A stretch of 64,000 nucleotides of DNA from Spirosoma linguale DSM 74 (GCA_000024525.1 CP001769.1:2652001-2716000); one strand, 5' to 3'. Numbered from the stretch's first letter, positions 1-9,414 are shown. A program made the numbers and translations. Notes: generated by a model not told the origin, from the letters alone.

Positions 1-2
1 TG

Positions 3-1526
3 CGGGGAGCCCGAAAGGATGGCGTAAACCTGTTTAAAGGAATACCCTATGGCGGCAGAATTTCTGGTGATCGCCGGTTTCGGCGACCCGCTACCCTCGA
101 ACCGTGGACCGGCGTTCGGGATGCGCTTGAGTTCGGTGCACCGGCCATGCAGGGGCCACGCCGGAACGAACCCGCTCCTTCGGAAGACTGTCTGTTTCTG
201 AACGTCTGGACACCAGCTAACGATAGTAAGAAACGGCCTGTGATGTTTTACAGCCACGGTGGTGGATTTGTGGGTGGCTCTGGCGCCGCAGGGGGCCAGG
301 ACGGGTCAAATCTGGCCCGTAATTTTGATGTGGTCGTCGTGGAGACGAACCACCGGCTGGGGCTCTTAGGCTTTCTGTATCTGGACGAACTAGCGGGTTC
401 AGACTATGCCGGTTCGGGCAACATGGGAATGTTCGACATTGTGGATGGACTGAAATGGGTGCATGATAATATCGCCCAGTTTGGGGGCGATCCCAATAAC
501 GTAATGATCTGGGGCGAATCGGGCGGGGGTGCTAAAACCTCCTGTTTGTATGCCATGCCTTCGGCCGCGCCTTACTTTAACAAAGCCTCTATCGAGAGCG
601 GACCGGGGGTTCGGATGGCTTCCAAAGAGATAGCCGCTGAAACGACAGCCATGCTGTTCAGAGAGCTAAACATCGCCCCGAAAAACTGGCGCAAACTGCT
701 GGACATACCGGCGGCTGATCTACTGGCGATGCAGGCCAAGCTACCGTTTGCTCCCCCTTTTCAGGAGAAAAACAATAAGAAGTCCCTCATGGAGCGCAGG
801 GCGGGCGGTTTTGGACCGGTTGTCGATGGCGTTGCCCTACCTCACAACCCCTTCGATCCAACGGCACCGACTATCTCCCGTGACAAACCCCTGTTAGTTG
901 GCTGGAATGAGGACGAATTCACGTTCTTCGCCTGGGAGCGTAAGGATACTGAATTTGCCAAACTGACGTTTGAAACCTTACCCAAACAGCTGGAAACACA
1001 ATTTGGTGAGAATACCCCCCAAATTATCGAGACCTACCGCAAAGCGAATCCCAACGCGACGGCACCGGATATTTTTATTGCCGTATCGTCCATTACCATG
1101 ATGGGGCTGGGATCGGTCGACATTGCCGAAAAGAAAGTCAAGCAGGGTGGAGCACCGGTGTATCTGTACAATTTCGGCTATAAGTCAGAAAAGAAAATTC
1201 CCGGTACCGACTATGCCATGGGCACGCCCCATGCGATGGATATTTCATTCAAGTTCAACAATGAAATTCCCCCGCGCGACGGATCAGCCCCGAAAGAAAG
1301 CTTCTTCGGCGGCAACCGCCCCGAACGGTTTACGGCCTCTCACCACTTTGCCGAACTCTGGACCACCTTCGCTCGCACGGGCAAACCGGCTGCCAAAGAC
1401 GTACCGGCCTGGCCCGCCTACAACCTCAAAGACCGGCCCACCATGCGGATCGACACGACCTGCGAAGTAATTGATAACCGCTTTAGTCAGGAGTTGGCTA
1501 TGTGGCGCTCGATCGGTAAAGTCTGA
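3..1526 (+). CDS. Carboxylesterase/lipase type B, 5' end outside window
   Basis: Serine esterase of the alpha/beta-hydrolase type B family, hydrolysing carboxylic esters. The reading frame is open from the left edge; codons before the ATG at 147 already encode the family's N-terminal core (FKGIPYGG, then an EPWTGVRD-like stretch), so the ATG at 147 is internal and the gene starts upstream of the window. The nucleophile elbow GESGGG puts the catalytic serine near residue 126 counted from that Met. NEDEF and TPHAMD near the C-terminus fit the acid and histidine regions. The oxyanion HGGGF motif is present. The protein ends with a normal stop and is followed 55 bp later by an SDR gene on the same strand. 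Any signal peptide lies outside the window. Physiological substrate unknown. Confidence 0.9.
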   Translation, partial: RGARKDGVNLFKGIPYGGRISGDRRFRRPATLEPWTGVRDALEFGAPAMQGPRRNEPAPSEDCLFLNVWTPANDSKKRPVMFYSHGGGFVGGSGAAGGQDGSNLARNFDVVVVETNHRLGLLGFLYLDELAGSDYAGSGNMGMFDIVDGLKWVHDNIAQFGGDPNNVMIWGESGGGAKTSCLYAMPSAAPYFNKASIESGPGVRMASKEIAAETTAMLFRELNIAPKNWRKLLDIPAADLLAMQAKLPFAPPFQEKNNKKSLMERRAGGFGPVVDGVALPHNPFDPTAPTISRDKPLLVGWNEDEFTFFAWERKDTEFAKLTFETLPKQLETQFGENTPQIIETYRKANPNATAPDIFIAVSSITMMGLGSVDIAEKKVKQGGAPVYLYNFGYKSEKKIPGTDYAMGTPHAMDISFKFNNEIPPRDGSAPKESFFGGNRPERFTASHHFAELWTTFARTGKPAAKDVPAWPAYNLKDRPTMRIDTTCEVIDNRFSQELAMWRSIGKV

Positions 1527-1581
1527 AGCTAACTTCTTTCCATAACATGCATCAACCCTAAAAATTAACTACTAACGACTG

Positions 1582-2328
1582 ATGGAAAATAACATTAACG
1601 GAAAAGTGATCGTCATTACCGGCGCCAGCAGTGGTCTGGGCGAAGCGGCAGCCAGGCACTTGTCAGCGCTTGGGGCAACGGTTGTACTGGGTGCCAGAAG
1701 AGCCGACCGAATTGACGAGCTGGCCAAGGAGATTCAGGACCAGGGTGGAAAAGCACTGGCCATGGCGACGGATGTAACCCAGCGGGATCAAGTAAAGAAT
1801 CTAGTCGATGCAGCGGTTGACCAATTTGGGCGGGTAGACGTGATCCTGAATAATGCCGGTATCATGCCCTTATCGCCGATGGACCGCCTGAATGTGGCCG
1901 AGTGGGATACGATGATCGATGTGAACATTAAAGGGGTGCTTAACGGTATTGCTGCCGTTCTCCCTTACATGAAAGAACAGAAGTCAGGTCAAATCATCAA
2001 CACCTCTTCGGTGGCGGGTCATAAAGTGTTTACCGGCTCTGCGGTCTATTCGGCTACCAAATATGCGGTGCGTGCCTTGACAGAAGGCTTACGGATGGAG
2101 GTGAAGCCGTACAATATCCGGACAACCATTGTTTGTCCCGGCGCGGTTCAAACAGAATTGCTGGAGCATATTACTGAAGCCGATATTCAACAAGCCAATA
2201 AAGAGTATGTAGGAGCGGTAGGGATTAGTCCGGACAGTTTTGCCCGTGTGGTGGCATTTGCCATCAGTCAGCCGGAGGATGTAGACATCAATGAAGTCAT
2301 CTTCCGTCCGACATCCCAGGAACTCTAG
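1582..2328 (+). CDS. SDR family NAD(P)-dependent oxidoreductase
   Basis: Classical short-chain dehydrogenase/reductase of 248 residues, the normal family length. Visible motifs are the dinucleotide-binding TGASSGLG at residues 13-20, NNAG at 90-93, a catalytic Ser around 142-143, and YSATK with Tyr156 and Lys160. Arg after the second strand (GARR) hints at NADP preference, which is inference. The sequence most resembles the broad group of cytoplasmic SDRs annotated as clavaldehyde-type or serine dehydrogenase-like oxidoreductases; no substrate can be read from it. It follows the esterase and precedes the aldehyde oxidoreductase genes, so a carbonyl/alcohol interconversion role in the same block is plausible. 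Confidence 0.92.
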   Translation: MENNINGKVIVITGASSGLGEAAARHLSALGATVVLGARRADRIDELAKEIQDQGGKALAMATDVTQRDQVKNLVDAAVDQFGRVDVILNNAGIMPLSPMDRLNVAEWDTMIDVNIKGVLNGIAAVLPYMKEQKSGQIINTSSVAGHKVFTGSAVYSATKYAVRALTEGLRMEVKPYNIRTTIVCPGAVQTELLEHITEADIQQANKEYVGAVGISPDSFARVVAFAISQPEDVDINEVIFRPTSQEL

Positions 2329-2413
2329 GGTAAGCCCTGCTGGCAGCAGTTTTATTGAGCTGTAAAATTCTTCACGTCGTAGACTCAATCTTAGTAAGCT
2401 GGTGAGATGTGTG

Positions 2414-2660
2414 AGCGCCGGAATCCATTGGGCGTTATCCCTACGTACTTCTTGAAGAACTGGCTGAAAGTCGGCTAATCGGCAAAGCCAATGATCTGAC
2501 TGATTTCCTGCAATGTCCAGCCGGCCAAAATCAGGAGTGCTTTACATTCTACGAATAAGCGATTTTTGATAAGCGTACTAATGGGCTGGCCCCTATGCTT
2601 GTTAATTAAACCGCTTCGAGAACGATTAATGCCGGTGATCTAATGCTGCATTGGTCCATT
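2414..2660 (-). pseudogene. Decayed AraC-family regulator, DNA-binding domain remnant
   Basis: Read on the minus strand, this gap encodes a recognisable AraC/XylS double helix-turn-helix domain: RGQPISTLIKNRLFVECKAL, then LQEISQIIGFAD, then PTFSQFFKKYVGITP. An in-frame TAG (complement of 2475-2477) falls exactly where a Gln or Ser is expected before PTFSQFF, and another in-frame TAG lies at 2640-2642. No ligand-binding N-terminal domain could be found upstream. The gene is therefore broken. By position it may once have regulated the divergent aldehyde oxidoreductase operon starting at 2856; that link is inference. Confidence 0.75.
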
Positions 2661-2792
2661 ACATTGGTGCTCTTTTACAAGTCGTTCCCGACAGGTTATA
2701 GCTCCACCAGACTGGGTCAAATCCAAAATCCGATTAGCCTGCAACAGGCATTGGGCTCGCGTATTGCCACTATCCGTTTCGAGGTACCTTGA

Positions 2793-2818
2793 CCTGAACG
2801 GCATCAACCGCGTTCAGG
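2793..2818. promoter_or_regulatory. Inverted repeat upstream of the paoABC-like operon
   Basis: CCTGAACG and CGTTCAGG form a perfect 8-bp inverted repeat separated by 10 bases, ending about 37 bases before the first gene of the operon. It could be an operator or a short leader hairpin. No regulator can be assigned from sequence alone, although an AraC remnant lies just upstream. Confidence 0.4.
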
Positions 2819-2855
2819 CATAGAGGATAATTTACTCAGGTTAAAAACTTGTTAT

Positions 2856-3503
2856 ATGAATGATACGGAAAACATGGACAACGAGTTAGGTAACTCAATG
2901 TCAACCCGACGGATTTTTCTGAAGCAATCGTCTGCGCTGGCAGCATTGGCTGTGACTCCGCCAACGGCTATAGCCGCTGTTAACAATGGTATTCAGGAAA
3001 AAGTAGCCACTGCCCTTGAGCAGATGCCGCTACGGCTGACCATCAATGGAAAAGCCCAGCAGCTCAGCATCGAACCCCGGGTTACACTCCTCGACCTGCT
3101 GCGCGAACAACTTCACTTGACCGGCACCAAGAAAGGCTGCGATCACGGCCAATGCGGAGCCTGTACCGTTCATGTCGACGGGGCGCGGGTCAACGCGTGC
3201 CTGACCCTGGCGATGACCACCGAAGGCAGCACCGTAACGACCATTGAAGGGCTGACAGAAGGAGACCAGGCCACGGCCCAATTACACCCTATGCAGGAAG
3301 CCTTCATCAAACACGATGGTTTCCAGTGCGGGTACTGCACCCCCGGCCAGATCATGTCGGCGGTTGCCTGCATCCGCGAAGGACACGCCAATACGCCGGA
3401 AGAAGTCCGCGAGTACATGAGCGGCAATATATGCCGGTGTGGAGCCTACGCTAATATTGTGGATGCTATTATGGACGTAAAGCAGGGAGGAGCCAGAGTA
3501 TGA
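2856..3503 (+). CDS. paoA: Aldehyde oxidoreductase, 2Fe-2S subunit (PaoA/YagT-like)
   Basis: Small iron-sulfur subunit of a xanthine-oxidase-family molybdenum enzyme. The N-terminus carries a consensus twin-arginine signal, STRRIFLK with Arg18-Arg19, followed by an Ala-rich hydrophobic stretch, so the folded complex is expected to be exported to the periplasm. The plant-type [2Fe-2S] cluster cysteines are Cys95, 100, 103 and 115; the second cluster uses Cys158, Cys161, Cys193 and Cys195 (CGYCTPG and CRCG). Length and order match E. coli PaoA. It overlaps the next gene by ATGA, indicating translational coupling. Physiological role: passes electrons from the Mo centre towards FAD. The symbol is by analogy with E. 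coli. Confidence 0.92.
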   Translation: MNDTENMDNELGNSMSTRRIFLKQSSALAALAVTPPTAIAAVNNGIQEKVATALEQMPLRLTINGKAQQLSIEPRVTLLDLLREQLHLTGTKKGCDHGQCGACTVHVDGARVNACLTLAMTTEGSTVTTIEGLTEGDQATAQLHPMQEAFIKHDGFQCGYCTPGQIMSAVACIREGHANTPEEVREYMSGNICRCGAYANIVDAIMDVKQGGARV

Positions 3504-4519
3504 ACCCATTTCAGTTTACGCGGGTCACAACCCCCAAAGCCGCCATTACGGCGATTACCAAAGAAAGCGGCACCTACTTTCTGGCCGGTGGCACCAACCT
3601 CATCGACCTGATAAAGCGGGAGGTCATCATTCCCGAACGCCTGGTCGATGTCAACAAACTACCCCTGGCCACGATTGAAAAAACGACCACTGGTCTGCGG
3701 ATTGGGGCGATGGCTAAAAACTCAGCCGTGGCCGATAACGAGCTGGTGAAGAAGCATTTTCCGTTGCTGGCACAGGCCCTGAACGCGGGCGCTTCGGCGC
3801 AATTGCGGAACATGGCTACGGTGGGCGGCAACATGATGCAACGTACTCGCTGCGCCTATTTTTTCGATACGTCGATGCCCTGCAACAAACGGAGCCCTAT
3901 TCAATCTGGTCCTGATAAAGGCCAACCCAACGGGCCAGCCGGTTGCGGAGCCATTGGGGGGATCAATCGGATGCACGCCATTTTCGGTACAAGCAGCAAG
4001 TGCATTGCCGTTCACCCCAGCGATATGTGCATTGCGCTCGTGGCGCTGGATGCAACGGTGAACGTGTCGGGGCCGAAAGGCGACCGTAAAATCCCGTTCA
4101 GCGAGTTCCACCGGCTCCCCGGCGATAAGCCCCAGCAGGACAACACCCTGCTGCCCGGCGAACTGATTATGTCGGTGGATATACCGACGAACCGGTTTGC
4201 GGATAATTCGCACTACCTGAAAGTCCGGGATCGGGCTTCGTATGCTTTCGCCCTGATTTCGGTCGGTGTGGCCATTGACATGAAGCGGGACACGATCCAG
4301 GACGTTCGGCTGGCGATGGGCGGGGTGGCACATAAACCCTGGCGACTGACCGCAGCGGAAGATTTTCTGCGCGGCAAACCCGCTACAGAAGCGAACTTCC
4401 AGCAGGCAGCCGCGCTGGCTATGAGAGGAGCCAAAGGCTACGGTGAGAATGATTTCAAGCTGACTCTGGCCCCCAACTCCATTATTGACGCCCTGAAAAC
4501 CGCTACTAAAACCGCCTGA
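3500..4519 (+). CDS. paoB: Aldehyde oxidoreductase, FAD subunit (PaoB/YagS-like)
   Basis: FAD-binding subunit of the same heterotrimer. The PCMH-type FAD motif FLAGGTNLIDL is near residues 28-37 and TVGGN near 108-111. Unlike most family members it has the insertion that in E. coli PaoB binds an extra [4Fe-4S] cluster: Cys118, Cys128, Cys149 and Cys168 are all present, within RTRCAYFF, MPCNK, GCGAIGG and SKCIAV. This places it in the PaoABC subgroup rather than plain xanthine dehydrogenase. There is no signal peptide, as expected for hitch-hiker Tat export with PaoA. It starts inside the stop codon of paoA and ends 2 bp before paoC. Confidence 0.92.
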   Translation: MNPFQFTRVTTPKAAITAITKESGTYFLAGGTNLIDLIKREVIIPERLVDVNKLPLATIEKTTTGLRIGAMAKNSAVADNELVKKHFPLLAQALNAGASAQLRNMATVGGNMMQRTRCAYFFDTSMPCNKRSPIQSGPDKGQPNGPAGCGAIGGINRMHAIFGTSSKCIAVHPSDMCIALVALDATVNVSGPKGDRKIPFSEFHRLPGDKPQQDNTLLPGELIMSVDIPTNRFADNSHYLKVRDRASYAFALISVGVAIDMKRDTIQDVRLAMGGVAHKPWRLTAAEDFLRGKPATEANFQQAAALAMRGAKGYGENDFKLTLAPNSIIDALKTATKTA

Positions 4520-4521
4520 TC

Positions 4522-6753
4522 ATGACGAAAGACCTAAAAAATCCCCCGATTGATCGAATCGACGGGCGGATGAAAGTGACCGGCGGGGCTAAGTACTTCG
4601 CTGATTTTGAGTTGCCAAACACGGCGTATTGCGTGATTGTTGGCAGCGAGATTGCCAAAGGAGCCATCGCCAGCCTGGATACCAAAAAAGCGCAGGGCGC
4701 ACCGGGCGTGTTGGGCGTGTTTACCCACCAGAACATGCCGCCCATTCCGGGCTGGGACGCCCCCACCGGCGGACAAGCCGATGGACCGGCACCCAAACCT
4801 GATACGAAAGAAAAATATCGGATTCTGAGCAGTCCCAAAATTTTGTTCGACGGGCAACCCATCGCCATGGTGGTGGCGGATACATTCGAGCGGGCCACCT
4901 ACGCGGCTTCGCTCGTTAAAGCGACCTATACCAAACAAACCACCCGTACCGAACTGGGAAAACACATTGCCGAAGCTGTAACACCCCGAGGGGGAGACTA
5001 TCTGCGGGGCAAAGCCGACGGCTACAAAGCGGCCCCGGTTACGCTGGAAGCCAATTACACGATTCCCGTTGAGGTGCATAACCCCATGGAACTGCACGGC
5101 ATTCTGGCCCACTGGACCGGAGCAGACTCGCTGATGATATACGCCAAAACGCAGGGGGTCAATGCTACGCAGGATGCTATGGCGCAGGCGTTCAAGATCG
5201 ACGCGAAGAATATTCATGTGCATACCGAATTCATGGGGGGCGGTTTCGGGATGGGACTACGTACCTGGCCGCAGGAAACGGCGGTGGTAGCCATTGCCCG
5301 GAAAATTGGGCGACCCCTGAAACTGGTGGTCAACCGGAGTCAGATGTTTACCCTGGTGGGTCACCGGCCAACTACGATCCAAACAATTAACATGGGCGCT
5401 GATCAGGACGGCAAACTGATCGGTATTGCCCACGCGGCTACCGCCGAAACGGCCAGTTACGAAGACTTCACCGAAGCGACCGTCAACATGACCAAGTTCA
5501 TGTATGCCTGCCCCAACGTGAGCACCCGTTACCGGATCGTACGGCTCGACCGCAGCGTGCCCATCTGGATGCGCGGCCCCGGCGAAGCTACCGGAGCGTT
5601 TGCCTTGGAATCGGCGATGGACGAAATGGCCCACAAGCTCAACCTCGACCCCATCGAGTTTCGCTTGCGTAACTATACCGAAACCGACCCCGAACATAAC
5701 CGGCCGTATTCGAGTAAAAACCTGAAAGAAGCCTATCAACGCGGAGCCGAGGCCATTGGCTGGAGCAAACGCAAAAACGAGCCAGCGAGTCAACGCGAGG
5801 GTGACTGGCTGGTCGGCTACGGCATGAGTACCGGCACGTTCAATGCGTTCCGGTGGGAGGCTTCGGCCCGCGCCCTGCTGAAAGCTGACGGCTCGCTGAC
5901 CATACAGAGTGCCGTTACCGACATTGGGCCGGGTACCGGAACGGCCCTGACGATAATTGCCCACAACGTACTGAACATACCCGTCAATCGTATCAAGGTT
6001 GAATACGGCGATACGTCTTTACCCAAAGCACCTACTCAAGGTGGCTCGGCCATTGTTTCGGCGGTAGGGTCGGCGGTGTTTGATGCCTGCACCAGCGTCA
6101 AACAGGCACTGATCGAATTGGCCACGAAAGACGGCGGGCCCCTGGCCGGTCATCAGGCCGATGAGTTGACGTTAACGGATGGCGTACTATCGGTCGAAAA
6201 GGAACCCGGCAAAAAAGTGGCCGTCAGCGAGCTGATGCGGACCAACAACCTGACCGTACTTGACCGAACGAAAGATTCGAAGGGTGGACCGGAATTGGGC
6301 AAGTACTCGATGTACTCCTTTTCGGTGCATTTCGTGCAGGTGCGGGTTAACCCGATGACGGGGGTAGTGCGGGTAACGAAAGCCGTGAGTGTGGCGGATT
6401 CGGGGCGTATCGTCTCGCCTAAAACGGCAGCCAGTCAGATGATTGGTGGCGTGGCGGGTGGCATTGGCATGGCCCTGACCGAGGAAGCGGTTATTGACCA
6501 CCGCTTTGGTCGTTTCGTCAACAACAATCTGGCCGATTATCACGTAGCGGTTCAGGCCGACGTGCCGCCTATCGAGACGATCATGATCGACAAACCCGAT
6601 CCGATCATCAACCCGATGGGGGCCAAAGGCATGGGTGAAATTGCCCTGATCGGTTTTGCCGGCGCCGTGGCCAACGCGGTTTTCAACGCCACCGGTCAGC
6701 GCGTCCGTGACCTGCCGATTACCCCGGATAAAGTGATGAAAAAGCTGGTGTAG
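4522..6753 (+). CDS. paoC: Aldehyde oxidoreductase, molybdenum-cofactor subunit (PaoC/YagR-like)
   Basis: Large catalytic subunit, 743 residues, close to the E. coli PaoC length. It holds the Mo-cofactor-binding domains of the xanthine oxidase family: MGGGFGMG near residues 239-246, the WMRGPGEATGAFALE segment, GGSAIVSA, and the C-terminal GMGEIALIG in which Glu706 matches the catalytic base. E. coli PaoABC oxidises aromatic aldehydes to acids in the periplasm with molybdopterin cytosine dinucleotide; the same chemistry is inferred here. No PaoD-type maturation chaperone gene is seen in the window, so it must be elsewhere or absent. Third gene of a tight operon. Confidence 0.92.
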   Translation: MTKDLKNPPIDRIDGRMKVTGGAKYFADFELPNTAYCVIVGSEIAKGAIASLDTKKAQGAPGVLGVFTHQNMPPIPGWDAPTGGQADGPAPKPDTKEKYRILSSPKILFDGQPIAMVVADTFERATYAASLVKATYTKQTTRTELGKHIAEAVTPRGGDYLRGKADGYKAAPVTLEANYTIPVEVHNPMELHGILAHWTGADSLMIYAKTQGVNATQDAMAQAFKIDAKNIHVHTEFMGGGFGMGLRTWPQETAVVAIARKIGRPLKLVVNRSQMFTLVGHRPTTIQTINMGADQDGKLIGIAHAATAETASYEDFTEATVNMTKFMYACPNVSTRYRIVRLDRSVPIWMRGPGEATGAFALESAMDEMAHKLNLDPIEFRLRNYTETDPEHNRPYSSKNLKEAYQRGAEAIGWSKRKNEPASQREGDWLVGYGMSTGTFNAFRWEASARALLKADGSLTIQSAVTDIGPGTGTALTIIAHNVLNIPVNRIKVEYGDTSLPKAPTQGGSAIVSAVGSAVFDACTSVKQALIELATKDGGPLAGHQADELTLTDGVLSVEKEPGKKVAVSELMRTNNLTVLDRTKDSKGGPELGKYSMYSFSVHFVQVRVNPMTGVVRVTKAVSVADSGRIVSPKTAASQMIGGVAGGIGMALTEEAVIDHRFGRFVNNNLADYHVAVQADVPPIETIMIDKPDPIINPMGAKGMGEIALIGFAGAVANAVFNATGQRVRDLPITPDKVMKKLV

Positions 6754-6811
6754 AGCCGCAATCCCCTGCGTGTCCATCAGGTAACGTAAAGAAATCAATC
6801 ACTCAACGTAT

Positions 6812-7582
6812 ATGAAATCAACAGAAAATGAACTATTCGCCGGTAAGGTAGCCTTCGTGACCGGTGCCGGAACAGGGATCGGGCGGGCAACGGCTCTGGC
6901 CTTTTCCAGTCGGGGAGCCAGCGTCGTTATTGCCGACGTTGCTGAAGAAACGCTTCAGGAAACGGCACAGCTGATCGAAAAACAGGGAGGACATTCACTG
7001 GCCGTCGTCTGTGACGTAACCCAGGAAAAACAGATCAAAATGGCTTTGGACAAGGCGATTGATACGTTCGGGCGGCTGGACTATGCGTTTAACAACGCGG
7101 GTGTGGAGCAACCCAAAGCCCCGCTGGCCGATATTGAGGTGGCGGAGTGGGACCGCATTATTAATACCGATTTGCGGAGCATGTTTCTGTGCATGAAACA
7201 CGAAATTCCGCTGCTACTGAGTCAGGGGGGCGGAGCCATTGTGAACACCTCGTCGGGGGCTGGTGTCAAAGGAATTGAGGGGCAAACGGCCTACGCGGCT
7301 GCCAAACACGGTATTATTGGCCTCACCAAGTCGGCGGCACTGGATTATGCGGCACAAAACATCCGTATCAACGCCGTGTGTCCAGGTTTCATCGACACGC
7401 CCATGATGGATCGTTTCAGCGGGGGCACCGAAGAAGGCCGTCATGAAGTGATTAGTCAGGAGCCAATTGGGCGGGCGGGCAAGCCGGAAGAAATTGCCGA
7501 TGCCGTCATCTGGCTGTGTTCAGAAGCATCGTCGTTCATCGTGGGCCACGCGCTGGTTGTCGATGGCGGGCAGACCGTTTAG
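6812..7582 (+). CDS. SDR family oxidoreductase (glucose 1-dehydrogenase-like)
   Basis: Classical SDR of 256 residues: TGAGTGIG at 17-24, an acidic residue after the second strand (VIADV) suggesting NAD use, NNAG, Ser148, Tyr161 and Lys165 (YAAAK), and the typical C-terminal [15 protein letters not shown]. It lies 58 bp after paoC on the same strand and may be part of the same transcript. Sequence alone does not fix the substrate; enoyl-ACP reductase-type and glucose 1-dehydrogenase-type annotations are common for such proteins. A role in interconverting the alcohol or ketone partner of the aldehydes handled by the neighbouring oxidoreductase is a context inference. Confidence 0.92.
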   Translation: MKSTENELFAGKVAFVTGAGTGIGRATALAFSSRGASVVIADVAEETLQETAQLIEKQGGHSLAVVCDVTQEKQIKMALDKAIDTFGRLDYAFNNAGVEQPKAPLADIEVAEWDRIINTDLRSMFLCMKHEIPLLLSQGGGAIVNTSSGAGVKGIEGQTAYAAAKHGIIGLTKSAALDYAAQNIRINAVCPGFIDTPMMDRFSGGTEEGRHEVISQEPIGRAGKPEEIADAVIWLCSEASSFIVGHALVVDGGQTV

Positions 7583-7705
7583 CCAGGTATAAAGCAGCAG
7601 CTTGTCTTATACCACCGCTGCCTTGTTAGCAGGCATCAGGTTTGTCGGCTACTAAAGCAGCAGTTATCAGTTATTTATTCCATCAAATCGACTAAAAGCA
7701 TCACT

Positions 7706-8101
7706 GTGGAAATTACACGAGTAGGATCACAACCGTCGGCAAAAGGGCCGGAAGACTGGTTTACCGGAGCCGTACGGATAGACAGCTTATTTGCGGCCAA
7801 CGAGGCAAGGCGCGGGGCAGCCGCCAGCGTTACCTTCGAGCCCGGTGCCCGAACCGCCTGGCATACCCATCCACTGGGCCAAACCCTGATCGTAACCGCC
7901 GGGTGCGGCTGGATACAACGGGAAGGTGACCGGATAGAAGAAATTCGTCCCGGCGACGTCATCTGGTTTGAGTCCAATGAAAAGCACTGGCATGGCGCTA
8001 CCGCAAAAACCGGCATGACGCATATTGCCATCCAGGAAAACCTGAACGGTAACGTAGTGGAATGGATGGAGAAGGTCAGTGATAGCGATTACTCAAAATA
8101 G
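7706..8101 (+). CDS. Cupin, (R)-hydroxynitrile-lyase-like (GtHNL family)
   Basis: Single-domain cupin of 131 residues starting at GTG. Motif one reads [11 protein letters not shown] and motif two KHWHGA, giving the His-His-Gln-His set that binds Mn(II) in the Granulicella tundricola (R)-hydroxynitrile lyase family. Many such proteins are annotated simply as cupin or mandelonitrile-lyase-like, and cyanohydrin lyase activity may be a side reaction. The C-terminal [13 protein letters not shown] segment is typical of this group. A second member lies 640 bp downstream. No signal peptide. Cytoplasmic location and a carbonyl-type substrate are inferred from context. Confidence 0.85.
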   Translation: MEITRVGSQPSAKGPEDWFTGAVRIDSLFAANEARRGAAASVTFEPGARTAWHTHPLGQTLIVTAGCGWIQREGDRIEEIRPGDVIWFESNEKHWHGATAKTGMTHIAIQENLNGNVVEWMEKVSDSDYSK

Positions 8102-8105
8102 AATT

Positions 8106-8166
8106 TCGGAATTGAGATTTTTGCTGACGCCAGCGTACCTGTGGTCAGCGAAAATCTCAACTCCGA
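8106..8166. repeat. Long intergenic hairpin between cupin and acyltransferase
   Basis: TCGGAATTGAGATTTTTGCTGAC at 8106-8128 is paired, with a few mismatches, by the complementary arm at 8144-8166, leaving a 15-base loop. It starts just after the cupin stop codon. It lies inside the reading frame if the acyltransferase were started at the GTG at 8079, which argues for the later ATG. Likely a terminator or attenuator. Confidence 0.5.
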
Positions 8167-8186
8167 GATCTCAACTTAAAAACTAT

Positions 8187-8744
8187 ATGCCCGATATTAT
8201 TGAGCGGCTACGAGCTGGCGAACTCCTGCGAAAGGATGACCCGGAGTATTACAAATTTGGCGAGGTCGTTTCCCGCGCCATTCGGCTGTGCGTGACCATG
8301 AACGCCACGGCAACGAGCGTCGATCAGGTCCGTAGTCAGTTAAGCACGATTATCGGCTCCGACATCGACGAGTCGACGGCTATTTTTCCGCCGTTTCACA
8401 CCAATTTCGGCCAGTTTATCAGCCTCGGCCAAAACGTCTTCATCAATCACGCCTGCTCCTTTCTGGACATTGGTGGCATCACCATTGAGGATGATGTGCA
8501 GATTGGACCCCACGTTAACCTCACCTCCGAAAATCACCCGCTTGATCCAGCCGACCGAAAAACGCTGATTCCCAGACCTATCCTAATCAAACGAAATGCC
8601 TGGATTGGGGCCGGAGCCACCATTTTACCCGGCGTTACGGTGGGCGAAAACGCCATCGTTGCCGCCGGTGCGGTCGTAAGTCAGGATGTACCGCCCAACA
8701 CAGTGGTGGCTGGCATACCGGCAAAGGTTGTGAAGACACTATGA
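8187..8744 (+). CDS. Hexapeptide-repeat acyltransferase (maltose/galactoside O-acetyltransferase-like)
   Basis: Left-handed beta-helix acyltransferase that uses acetyl-CoA. The ATG at 8187 ([11 protein letters not shown]) is preferred over the GTG at 8079, because it gives the usual 185-residue length and avoids translating the hairpin at 8106-8166. Hexapeptide-like repeats run through the middle ([18 protein letters not shown]), followed by the catalytic-type SENHPLDP segment with His, and the C-terminal [20 protein letters not shown] / [11 protein letters not shown] signature. Acceptor unknown. The stop codon overlaps the start of the next possible reading frame (ATGA at 8741). Confidence 0.88.
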   Translation: MPDIIERLRAGELLRKDDPEYYKFGEVVSRAIRLCVTMNATATSVDQVRSQLSTIIGSDIDESTAIFPPFHTNFGQFISLGQNVFINHACSFLDIGGITIEDDVQIGPHVNLTSENHPLDPADRKTLIPRPILIKRNAWIGAGATILPGVTVGENAIVAAGAVVSQDVPPNTVVAGIPAKVVKTL

Positions 8745-9310
8745 TTGACACAATGAAAACTAACCAAACGATCATGGAAATTTCCATCCACAACAGGACA
8801 ACTTACGTTTCAAAACATCCGATACCCTCTGCGCTAATGGTCAGCCTGGTCCGCCGTAGTCTCCTGCTGCTGATTTTCCTGATTACCTGTATACATATAG
8901 CTTTGGGGCAGCGTTTTAACGTCGTTACGGGTCCGCAGGCAGCCACACGTGGCCCCGCTGATACGTTCACGGGGACCGTTTGGGTGACAAGCCTTGTCCC
9001 CAACGACTCGATCTTTACGACCATTTCCGGCAGTGTCGCTTTCGAGAAGGGTGCCCGCTCGCACTGGCATTCTCATCCGGCCGGGCAGATCCTCATTGTT
9101 ACGGATGGGATCGGTTATCATCAGATCAAAGGGGAACCCAGGCAAGTGATTCGGAAAGGCGACGTAGTGAAATGCCCGCCTAATGTGGTTCATTGGCACG
9201 GAGCAAGTCTCGACAGTAAAATGACTCACTTGTACATAATCCCAAACACCGAAAAAGGTATTGTTAAGTGGCTGAAGGCCGTCACGGATGCGGAGTACGG
9301 TCAGAAATAA
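8741..9310 (+). CDS. Secreted cupin, hydroxynitrile-lyase-like paralogue
   Basis: A second cupin of the same family: [12 protein letters not shown] and VHWHGA keep the His-His-Gln-His metal ligands. Unlike the first copy it has an export signal: [22 protein letters not shown], a basic start followed by a hydrophobic core, sits just after the Met encoded at 8837. The outermost ATG at 8741 overlaps the acyltransferase stop, but starts at 8753, 8774 or 8837 are all possible; 8837 gives the most normal signal peptide. The mature protein would be periplasmic or extracellular, like the Tat-exported aldehyde oxidoreductase, which suggests both act outside the cytoplasm. Confidence 0.85.
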   Translation: MIDTMKTNQTIMEISIHNRTTYVSKHPIPSALMVSLVRRSLLLLIFLITCIHIALGQRFNVVTGPQAATRGPADTFTGTVWVTSLVPNDSIFTTISGSVAFEKGARSHWHSHPAGQILIVTDGIGYHQIKGEPRQVIRKGDVVKCPPNVVHWHGASLDSKMTHLYIIPNTEKGIVKWLKAVTDAEYGQK

Positions 9311-9376
9311 GTAAAATTATACACGCCGTATGCTACGGATAGTACTTGACAGGCCTTAAACAGGCTGTCTCTTGAA

Positions 9377-9414
9377 AAGCCCTATTTATGAAGCAGATAT
9401 AGGATGTTCTCAAA
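9377..9414 (+). repeat. Dispersed intergenic repeat, copy A (partial)
   Basis: AAGCCCTATTTATGAAGCAG followed by ATATAGGATGTTCTCA matches the left half of the repeat family seen seven more times up to 27.6 kb (core GAAGCAGATACATGA). The right half with the GAAGGAGC block is missing. Confidence 0.5.
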
